Shown piece by piece: positions 55,821 to 64,000 of a stretch of 64,000 nt of DNA (position 1 is its first letter; every line of letters begins with the position of its first letter). The DNA comes from Notospermus geniculatus (Eukaryota > Nemertea > Pilidiophora > Heteronemertea > Lineidae): NCBI GenBank assembly GCA_002633025.1, contig NMRB01000429.1, forward strand, positions 205,799 through 269,798, given 5' to 3'. Below the pieces are notes generated by a model. It worked only from the letters and a program-made list of their open reading frames with translations, was not told the origin of the DNA and searched no databases. A program made the position numbers and the translations under genes.

Positions 55821-57309
55821 GGGAATGATCACCGTGTATGATCAGTTTGCGTGCCGCCGTAATTTTTCGCTCAGTTTCTGTGCCGCCGCTCCCGGCTACT
55901 TGTGCCGCCGTTCTAAAAATGGCCGGCATCGCTCTCCGTGCGGATACATGTCTCGGTAACGAAGCTGATATGGACCCACATTCACGGTAAGGCATGCTCT
56001 GAATAGGCCCAGTTGGTGACCAAGATGATCATCTATCTGTCACGTTAGCCTCGTCAGCAACAGAAACCCAGTTTGCTCGATCGAAGCGTTACAAAACGAA
56101 GTGATCCGTTCCGGACTGACAAAAAGACACCAGTTCGGGGGTAACCTGGCGTAATTTCACTCTTATAAAGCATTTTGAACCCGGTCTTGAACAAGGTAGA
56201 TGCCATCTAATATCCCCCGTGTCTGCAACAGCGCATATTGCGTGAAAAATGCATACTTTCTGAGGAAATGTGCAGAATATCCGCGGTGGGCGTGCCGCCG
56301 AGATGGCTGTGCCGTGCCGCCGATCCTCTCAATGCCAGCGGTCGGAAAGGGCTCCGCAAAGCTTCTACCGCTGCAGTGTATTGAGAACTTAACCAAAGGC
56401 TCCATTCGTCGATCGTCAATCACCTTGATGTCATGCCTGGACTTATTATTCTGGTCGCCAGCATGCAGTTAGGCCGAAAAAATACGGTCTGGCCGATTTT
56501 TGCTGCCACCGTATACATCCTCTTTCGAATCCAATAGTTCCCTCTGTATTTTTTACAGGAACCCGTCGGGTGTTCAGCCTTCTTGGATTTGAGTTGGTCG
56601 ATCACAGTCAGCCCGGCCAAGTCATAGTCAACCTACCCCCAGTAATCTTAGTGCAGTGGCTAGTCTTTTTGATGATGCAGCAGTCAGAGCCCGGAGTCAG
56701 AGGAACAGAATTGCCCAGATGTGGAGACAATGTCATCTCAAGTGGAGACTCGACCCAGTTATGTCCATCTGAGTACTTGAAATACATGTACATTGATTCG
56801 AGTAGCAAAAGAAACTCATTTTAGGCACAAGAGTTGGAGAATGGCTTTTTATCTCCTTGATGACCTCCCTGGATGTGTCTCCGGAGGTCGGATTTTCCCC
56901 AGTACTGTACCTCATTTTAGAGACAAGACAGAGGCGTACCTAGCTTTTCTGGTGGTCTTGGGGGGGGGGGCAAAAGTTCATCGGGAGGGGGGACCATATT
57001 TTGCACTAGCTCCGCTTCTGCAAGAGTTGGGGAGTCATTTTTTTCGTTTTTTCTGTGATCGCGAAGAGCATACTTTGGACAAACATTCTTGGACACATGA
57101 GCAGGTGTGAAGGGAAAGAATGTCCTAGGAAAAATTGTCCTGGGCACAAAAGATCCTATTGTTACATTCTAATCTCTTGTGATTGGTTTCTATACCCATG
57201 CCGCTTATTCCGTTTTTCAACAATAGAGGTGGAAATTTTTCACAGGGGGACTCCATTTACTCCTACACCAGCGTAACATCGATCGGTGTTCCCCCCTATT
57301 TCTGTGTTT

Positions 57310-57410
57310 TTCTTATTGTTTCCCTCCTAATAATAATAATAATAATAGTGAATTTTTATAGCGCCCCTTTGAAATAAATCGTCAGCGGCGCTTTACAATA
57401 AAAACAAAAG
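57310..57410. repeat. AAT microsatellite and GCGC stem repeat
   Basis: A TAATAATAATAATAATAAT run precedes TTTTATAGCGCC...GGCGCTTTACAA. This short stem-like sequence is of a type found next to trinucleotide runs in many animal genomes; it may be a SINE tail. Confidence 0.45.
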
Positions 57411-57739
57411 TATGAGAGAGATAAAGCGGATTAAGCGGCAACTAACCCAACAAAACCTTTCTAGGCCGCGTCTATTGTTGGGGAACACTGAGCTGCAGGA
57501 ACACTCACCGATGGTACACCAGAAGCATTCCACCAATCAATACAAGTCAAGAAATTTTCTTTTAATGTATGGAATGTAATAAACTGTAATAAAAGTAAGT
57601 ACAGAAGACATTGATTGCATTTGTCTGTCTTTAGATGTATAATGATTCTTTCTTTGGTGCCTGAGTTAAAGTCTCTAAAAACCATTGGCCCACTTTCATG
57701 ACTTCTAAAATCAGGAGACCGAAACCTGTGCTTCTGGGT

Positions 57740-57841
57740 CCATATTCATAAAACTACTTAAGTCTAAGTGTGATACTTATCTTTTGTGCTGAACAAAGGA
57801 TAAGTGTCACACTTAGACTTAAGTAGTTTTATGAATATGGG
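57740..57841. mobile_element. Near-perfect palindromic MITE, about 100 bp
   Basis: CCATATTCATAAAACTACTT and AAGTAGTTTTATGAATATGG are exact inverted ends. The arms continue to a GCTGAA loop with about two mismatches. Confidence 0.9.
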
Positions 57842-58900
57842 CCCTGGTATGTAGGGTTAGCCCAAGTGCTGATCTTCTCCTCTTCTTGCTGTTCTTCTCC
57901 TCCATTTTCCTGAAAAGAAAGAAACTGTCATTAACATGTGCCCAAGACACTATCTCTCCATGCTATAAAGGGTCTGAGTATCGAGACCAGGCTCATGGCG
58001 AATAATTCCTTCCCATCTGGGCTAGGATGCATTTGAAGGAACTAAGAGCATTCACAAAATACCTGCCAAAAAATGTTTTTGTCATCGTTTTAAATTTTGA
58101 AGAAGGCCATCTCTGCATTAGCCTACTAAGACATGACGATGATTAATGTGAATACATTTCCCACCTTAGTTCAGTAGGGAGGCTGGAGAATCCTGGGAAT
58201 ACAACTTGAGCGAGGATCGGCGGCACGGCACAGCCATCTCGGCGGCACGCCCACCGCGGATATTCTGCACATTTCCTCAGAAAGTATGCATTTTTCACGC
58301 AAAATGCGCTGTTGCAGACACGGGGGATATAAATGGCATCTACCTTGTTCAAGACCGGGTTCAAAATGCTTTATAAGAGTGAACTTACGCCACGTTCCTC
58401 CCGAACTGGTGTCTTTTTGTCAGTCCGGAACGGGTCACTTCATTTTGTAACGCTTCGATCGAGCAAACTGGGTTTCTGTTGCTGACGAGGCTAACGTGAC
58501 AGATAGACGATCATCTTGGTCACCAACTGGGCCTATTCAGAGCATGCCTTACCGTGAATGTGGGTCCATATCAGCTTCGTTACCGAGACATGTATCCGCA
58601 CGGAGAGCGATGTCGGCCATTTTTAGAACGGCGGCACAAGTAGCCGAGAGCGGCGGCACAGAAACTGAGCGAAAAATTACGGCGGCACGCAAACTGATCA
58701 TACACGGTGATGATATCACATTGATTTTAATTTCAAAATTCCCAATTCTGAAAAAAATGTTTGTTTTCTCGATATTTTGCTACCATGATATTTTAGTAAT
58801 ATTTTGCCAGAAACCTTCAATTTCGTATGCGATCTTTTAACAACATTATAGGGCGAGGGCATAACATAACACATGTAGAGGTTGACACCATCGATATTAA

Positions 58901-59276
58901 AGGGACTATGAAAATTTTTTCAAGCTTCGGTTATTACAAAATGCTAGTCTTTCATGATAAATTTTCACCGTCAATTCACTTTTCAATTAAGTGTTAATTA
59001 CTGGCACCCAGACAAATCAGTTATCACCACACCATGGAGAACTCACCACGTCACTGGGAACCTAATCAACATAATAGAGTACAAGCTCGCTCCATACAAT
59101 ACATACAGCGATAGTTTCCCAGTGACGTGGTGAATGCTCCATGGTGTGGTGATGACTGATTTGTCTGGGTGCCAGTAATTAACACTTAATTGAAAATGTG
59201 AATTGACGGTGGGAATTTACCATCAAAGACTAGCATTTTGTAATAACCGAAGCTTGAAAAAATTTTCCTAGTCCCT
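58901..59276. mobile_element. TTAA-flanked palindromic MITE, copy 1
   Basis: AGGGACTATGAAAATTTTTTC to GAAAAAATTTTCCTAGTCCCT with TTAA on both sides (58897-58900 and 59277-59280). Arms cover nearly the whole 376 bp, including TTACTGGCACCCAGACAAAT and CCACGTCACTGGGA. The sequence is the same as at 62915-63292. Confidence 0.9.
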
Positions 59277-59524
59277 TTAACTGAGAAGCAATGGATACAT
59301 TGCTGTTTTTTTTATTTTTAACAAGACTGTACATGTGGTTGTGGTTTTGTTTTACTCCCCACGCATCTTCATTGGATCTATTACATTTCCCCATGCAAAG
59401 TAACCAAATACGCGGAACGAGACGCCTCTGGGAGAGGGACTGTTGTGGTGCTAAAAAGAGCCTACTATCCAATCATTGTAGTGTACATGCACACCTACCT
59501 CACCAGGTTGCATCTTGTGTTTTC

Positions 59525-59664
59525 CTAATGAACACGGTCATCAGGGTTGAGTTGACCAGTGTTTTTGATCATAGAAACTGCATTAATCAACGTGAGGCCG
59601 TTGATCACGGAGATGAATCCAGCTCCAATGGTGTCCATGACACTTACATCACTACTAAAATGGT
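59525..59664 (-). CDS. Candidate terminal exon, unidentified
   Basis: On the minus strand an acceptor (CGTCCTTTCCAG) is followed by 140 bp of open frame to a TAG. The translation includes DHFSSDVSVMDTIGAGF, ISVINGLTLINAV and NTGQLNPDDRVH. It could contain one membrane-like hydrophobic stretch. I do not recognise it, and without an upstream exon the call rests on the acceptor and composition alone. Confidence 0.25.
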
Positions 59665-60093
59665 CTGGAAAGGACGTCAAGCACAGACTGTTGTAATAAC
59701 TCTAATCGAAGAGGTCAGGATAATCATAACTATTCTTTAAACCGAGACGTGGCCTATCAATCTTGTGAACGCGGCAATTTGAGGAAGATTAACTAAAAAA
59801 GTGCAAGAGGTATTGCATCAATTGAATTCCGATCAGTCAATTGTACTGGCAATATTTTTCAAGCACTTTTGCAACATTTCAACATCATGGTCGATAACTC
59901 TACATGCACATACTACCAGACAACAACATGATATCTTACTCTGAATGTTGGAAAAAATGCTGGAAAATGTCGCCAGTGTAAACAGACCAACTTCCACTCA
60001 CTTTCTGCCTTTCCTTCCCTTACACTTAAACAAAATGGCCGTCTCGATAAAGGCAGGCCACTTACTCTAAATTCGGTTCGCTGTCTCTCTCTT

Positions 60094-60414
60094 AGGCCCG
60101 TATTCTAGAACGTTCCTTAACGTTAAGGTCGACCTTAAGTCTATTGTAAAACCATCGAGAACAATAGATTTAAGGTGGACCTTAATGTTAAGGAACGTTC
60201 TAGAATACGGCCCTTAGTCTAGTCTGCTGTTCAGGAACTGCTATTACATGTATGTGGTAGTATGCGAGCACCGCGGAAGTAAACAACATATAGGGTCGTA
60301 TTTTAGAACGTTCCTTAATGTTAAGGTCGACCTTAGGGCTATTGTTAAAACCATCGAGAACAATAGATTTAAGGTGGACCTTAAAATGTTAAGAAACGTT
60401 TTAAAATACGGCCC
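60094..60414. mobile_element. Two related palindromic repeats of about 120 bp
   Basis: GGCCCGTATTCTAGAACGTTCC...GGCC at 60094-60215 and a diverged copy with TCGTATTTTAGAACGTTCC at 60293-60414. Both have the same order of GGTCGACCTTA and GGTGGACCTTA around a CATCGAGAACAATAG core. Confidence 0.85.
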
Positions 60415-60474
60415 AATGTATTGCTTTGCAATTTGACACACAATTGATGCTTTGGGACTTGTCGGTTTGCAATA

Positions 60475-60853
60475 GAAGCCGCGTTTACACCTGAGGAAAT
60501 TGCCGGACCTGACCCGGCTCTGACCCGCCTTTTTTGCGTTTACACCTATGAAAATCGGATCCGGATTAAAAATTGCCGGACTAATTAAGCCCGCTTTCGC
60601 TCGGCGGGTCTGATCCGGATTATACTTTAGCCCGGCAATTTCATAGGTGTGGACAGAAAAATGCCGGGCTAAAACGTTTACTGAGCCCACTGACAGGTGT
60701 CGGTCTGCTAAAATTGAATGGGTGGTGTGTCTATAAATAGCATGGCCAGCTTTCAATATCGTAAGACGAATAATAGGTGTGGACAGAAAATTCAATGGAT
60801 CCGGGTTAAATTCGAACCCGGGCCTGGAAAAATTGCATAGGTGTAAACACGGC
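60475..60853. mobile_element. TA-flanked MITE with subterminal ACACCTAT repeats, copy 2
   Basis: Left end GCGTTTACACCTGAGG and right end ATAGGTGTAAACACGGC. ACACCTAT or its complement occurs at least five times inside, next to CCGGCAATTT and CCCGGG. It is inverted relative to the copy at 61410-61785. Confidence 0.85.
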
Positions 60854-61016
60854 TAGAGTTGTTGCCTACTACTAACAGTTGAGGTGCCCAGCACTGCAGA
60901 GGGAAATCTGACCAGACCTATTATTACTATAATCAGTTCAGTTAGGCCTACAGAGTGCCTTGACCCCCAACTTGGGTCAGCTCATCATGGCCGACTGTCA
61001 ACTGCTGATCAACTGT

Positions 61017-61262
61017 TAAAGCCCTTGTTACACTACATAAAAAACCCGTGTCGAACCCGGGTTTTTTCTGTCCACACCTGTTAAAAACGCGGTGTAATAA
61101 TCCCCTCCGAGCTCGAACGGGTTTTGGAGGGCTTAATTTAGGTCCCCGTCACAAACTTTGAGTAGTGTTGACGGCCACCGGGCCTCGGGAGGGATTTTTC
61201 AGAGCCGGGCTAGACCCGGGTGTCAAAAAACCCGGGGATTTCTATTTAGTGTAACCACGGCT
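61017..61262. mobile_element. Related MITE, short form
   Basis: AGCCCTTGTTACACTACATA and TTAGTGTAACCACGGCT are the ends, with ACCCGTGT, CCCGGG and TCCACACCTGTT inside. It resembles the element at 43772 more than its neighbours. Confidence 0.7.
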
Positions 61263-61409
61263 TAAATGCAGATGCCATTCACTTGTCTGGCCAAGCACTG
61301 CATGGCTCAACTGCTATATGCAAATTATAATGGCCATCTTATTTCAGGAAATACATGTAAAAAGCGACCCAACACTTCCCTTCATTCAATCACTTCAGAA
61401 ATTACAATA

Positions 61410-61785
61410 GCCGTGTTTACACCTATGCAATTTTTCCAGGCCCGGGTTCGAATTTAACCCGGATCCATTGAATTTTCTGTCCACACCTATTATTCGTCCT
61501 ACGGTATTGAACGCTGGCCATGCTATTTATAGACACACCACCCATTCAATTTTAGCAGACCGACACCTGTCGGTGGGCTCAGTAAACGTTTTAGCCCGGC
61601 ATTTTTCTGTCCACACCTATGAAATTGCCGGGCTAAAGTATAATCCGGATCAGACCCGCCGAGCGAAAGCGGGCTAAATTAGTCCGGCAATTTTTAATCC
61701 GGATCCGATTTTCATAGGTGTAAACGCAAAAAAGGCGGGTCAGAGCCGGGTCAGGTCCGGCAATTTCCTCAGGTGTAAACACGGC
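61410..61785. mobile_element. TA-flanked MITE with subterminal ACACCTAT repeats, copy 3
   Basis: GCCGTGTTTACACCTATG at the left and CAGGTGTAAACACGGC at the right, flanked by TA (61408-61409, 61786-61787). Nearly identical to 60475-60853 in inverted orientation, 550 bp away. Confidence 0.88.
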
Positions 61786-61789
61786 TAAT

Positions 61790-62910
61790 GACACAGTGAG
61801 TTCACCTTTCATGTAATGCAGGCCCAGTTGTCTCTGATGTAAGAACAACCCAATGTCAAAGACATCACCTGGCTTACCTTATAGGGGACTTTCTTAAAAT
61901 AGGCCTGTAATACATGTGTCAGATTTCCCCCTGCAGTGCTGGACACCTCAACTGTTAGGAGTAGATCTACGCAACAACTCTAATTAATACTCTGTGATGG
62001 AGTACTGGTGATGGGTACTCTTCTGGTTTACTCCTCAAGCACCCCTGTATTGAAAACTGTTTATCCTGTGAAGTACAATATGTAATGCAGCTATCGGGTT
62101 TAAGACGGACACCCCCTTAGAACTAAAAACTTAATGCTGACAGCTGAATAAGTCTGCTGTTTATACTCGCTGCATGCTAAATCTTAAAACTCACAGAACT
62201 ACAATCTTCGCATGGCTATTTCGTCACACGAGAAGTGAAAAAGAATGGCATCATATTTTGACTATTTATTTCAGAAAAGTCATTTTACATAGCTATGATA
62301 GTTTATTAAATATTGGCGCTATTGGGGTCACAGATATAAAACGCATCACTTTTTCACTGCCATGCAGTCATGCCAACAATACACGAGAAAGTCTGTCTAG
62401 GAATTTGCGTCGATAACCAAAGACAGAAATCGTACAAAGAGTATTTGGTTAATATTTTCGCTAATTTCTTAGCAAGATCTACATGTGCAGTGAGAAAATT
62501 CTGACTATTATTTTCTCACAAAGAATCTTATTTTAAATGATCTTACAAAAAAATGTTCTAAGAATCATTTAAGAAAAACAATCAGTAAGATTCTTCTCAC
62601 TACATCACACTTACAAGTAGCTCAGACACTTACTAAGAAGATTACAATATTGTTAGTAAGATTTCTGTCCTGGGTACATACATTGGGTTCATTCTTGTTA
62701 AAAAAATATATCACTAGGCATAACAAACTGCATTTAGCAGCAGTCCTTGTATAGACATAAAATAACAGTGAAATGAAAGCCGATGATATAGAATTCCAAC
62801 AGGTAAACATGGGTACTAAATACACGTACTGGTTAATGATGACGTGATGAAAAATAAGGAGGAAATCACCCATTACCCAATGGTGAAAAGATTACGTAAT
62901 GAATGTGGCT
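61790..62910. other. No supported gene
   Basis: AT-rich sequence. AAGAATCTTATTTTAAATGATC and GATTCTT-type words near 62515-62600 form a loose inverted repeat. Confidence 0.4.
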
Positions 62911-62914
62911 TTAA

Positions 62915-63292
62915 AGGGACAAGGAAAATTTTTCAAGCTTCGGTTATTACAAAATGCTAGTCTTTCATGATAAATTCCCACCGTCAATTCACTTTTTCAA
63001 TTAAGTGTTAATTACTGGCACCCAGACAAATCAGTCATCACACCACACCATGGAGCATTCACCACGTCACTGGGAGCCTATCGCTGTATGTACTGTATGG
63101 AGCGAGCTTGTACTCTATTATGTCGATTAGGTTCCCAGTGACGTGGTGAATGCTCCATGGTGTGGTGATAACTGATTTGTCAGGGTGTCAGTAATTAACA
63201 CTCAATTGAAAAAGTGAATTGACGGTGGGAATTTATCATGAAAGACTAGCATTTTGTAATAACCGAAGCTTGAAAAAATTTTCCTAGTCCCT
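62915..63292. mobile_element. TTAA-flanked palindromic MITE, copy 2
   Basis: Same element as at 58901-59276, bounded by TTAA (62911-62914, 63293-63296). Small differences in the central loop (CATGTACTGTATGGAGCG-type sequence reversed) suggest inversion of the loop between copies. Confidence 0.9.
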
Positions 63293-63529
63293 TTAAGTTC
63301 AACCATGATTAATGATAAGCAGCAAAGGATGATGCCGGTGGAGCGTTTTCTAGTGTTCCCCATATCAGTGTATCTATTGAAGGGCGTTTGGAGAGATCAT
63401 CACATTTCAGTAGGGGAACACAAAGAAACCAGTCGCTCTCGTTTCACAGTGTTTCCAATACAACAAGAAAAGGACATCGGAGCGATGTCAATGGTTTCCG
63501 ATGAGAAGTTTAATACTCTAGAGCTAATT

Positions 63530-64000
63530 AACTGTGACCTTGACCTCTGACCTTGAGAAGTATTGCGTAACTGGAAGAGGCATACTTGATGAAACTTATA
63601 GGAGATGGTTAATTCAGGCTTCTAATTCGTTTTCTCCTGAAATCCCAAGGAGATTTGCGCTGTAGAACTGTTTAACCTTGACCTTGACCTCTAACCTTCA
63701 AGGTCATTGCGTAATCTGAAAGCTCATCCTTGATAACCTAGGTGTAGATGAAGTTTTTAGGCTTCCGCCATCACCATGCAGGTTCTGTCTCATGTTATTT
63801 GTGATGGTTGACTGTGACCTTGACCTCTGACCTTGAGAAGTATTGCGTAACTGGAACAGGATCCCTGATATAAGCCTATCGGGGATGGTTAATTCAGGCT
63901 TCTAATTCGTTTTCTCCTGAAATTCCGAGGAGATTTGCGCTTTAGAACTGTTTGACCTTGACCTTGACCTCTGACCTTCAAGGTCATTGCGTAATCTGAA
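63530..64000. repeat. 280-bp tandem repeat rich in TGACCTTGA
   Basis: The unit starting CTGTGACCTTGACCTCTGAC at 63532 recurs at 63812, and GTTAATTCAGGCTTCTAATTC at about 63609 recurs at about 63889. The second unit runs off the window. Each unit has TGACCTTGA twice near its start (63535-63543 and 63548-63556), once at 63679-63687, and the inverse TCAAGGTCA at 63698-63706. Confidence 0.9.

Larger units (their letters stand above)
55826..58712. mobile_element. 2.9-kb inverted repeat with GTGCCGCC-rich arms
   Basis: The left arm 55826-56335 and right arm 58195-58712 match over more than 500 bp with few differences. Each arm carries about five GTGCCGCC words in one orientation, clustered toward both of its ends. 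The interior holds mostly unrelated short frames, a palindromic MITE (57740-57841) and a poly-G tract (56960-56969). No transposase was recognised. Confidence 0.8.

Noticed and set aside
56163-56472. Conserved frames in both arms of the 2.9-kb inverted repeat (also 58143-58840)
   Set aside because: Conservation follows from arm identity; arginine- and cysteine-rich translations from GCCGCC words show no protein family.
59291-59740. 149-codon plus-strand frame
   Set aside because: The opposite strand has the better exon-like signal (59525-59664), and this frame has no motif.

Overview
This is a eukaryotic, animal-type genome window, not a bacterial one. Coding sequence is sparse and mostly short or broken, with splice-like boundaries at some exons. 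Mobile-element debris dominates: tRNA-derived SINEs, many foldback or MITE-like inverted repeats, Penelope-like retroelement pieces and a BEL/Pao-type gag. Two N gaps (28919-29711 and 41336-41947) and two isolated single Ns show a draft assembly. The class A receptor exons, an expanded G2E3/HECT-like family, Penelope-like elements, TGACCTTGA-rich satellite DNA and frequent TAGGCCTA and TACATGTA words suggest a marine invertebrate deuterostome. An echinoderm is my first guess; hemichordate or amphioxus is possible. This is inference only.

The most interesting content is a set of long single-exon ORFs that look like paralogs of a family I do not recognise: 633-1655 (+), 15193-16212 (-), 19543-20151 and 21210-22187 (-, two copies of one locus), and 31964-32974 (-). 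They encode about 325-346 residues rich in aromatic and beta-branched residues. They share a 'P-x-[KR]-hydrophobic' segment followed by a Y-x-G-[KR]-[IV]-[IV]-[ML] strand, and three share a C-terminal P-x-x...D...L-I strand. The look is that of a divergent beta-propeller.

Layout. 0.6-2.0 kb: first family member followed by a Penelope-like GIY-YIG endonuclease remnant. 2.2-9.2 kb: GGTTCT/AGAACC foldback element, two minus-strand class A GPCR exons (TM5-7 and TM1-2) and a 1.8-kb inverted repeat split by a SINE. 10.2-11.9 kb: gag-only BEL-like element between perfect 91-bp repeats. 13.5-17.3 kb: MITEs, the second family member and a near-perfect palindrome. 18.2-22.2 kb: a tandemly duplicated locus joined by one N, probably two haplotypes, carrying the third family member. 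24.4-28.9 kb: nested foldback elements, a PAN/apple-like exon and an 84-bp minisatellite running into gap 1. 29.7-30.7 kb: Penelope-like reverse transcriptase remnant. 32-33 kb: fourth family member. 34.4-49.5 kb: almost only repeats, including a hairpin made of two inverted copies of a possible exon. 50.1-52.9 kb: a broken G2E3/HECT-like gene with a SINE in it and a MITE inside the SINE; its first part is also duplicated around a single N. 53.9-64 kb: hAT-like, TTAA-flanked and TA-flanked MITEs, a 2.9-kb inverted repeat with GTGCCGCC-rich arms, and a 280-bp satellite dense in TGACCTTGA motifs at the right edge.

No operon-like organisation or shared pathway is visible. The genes are linked by proximity, and for the unknown family by apparent common descent.
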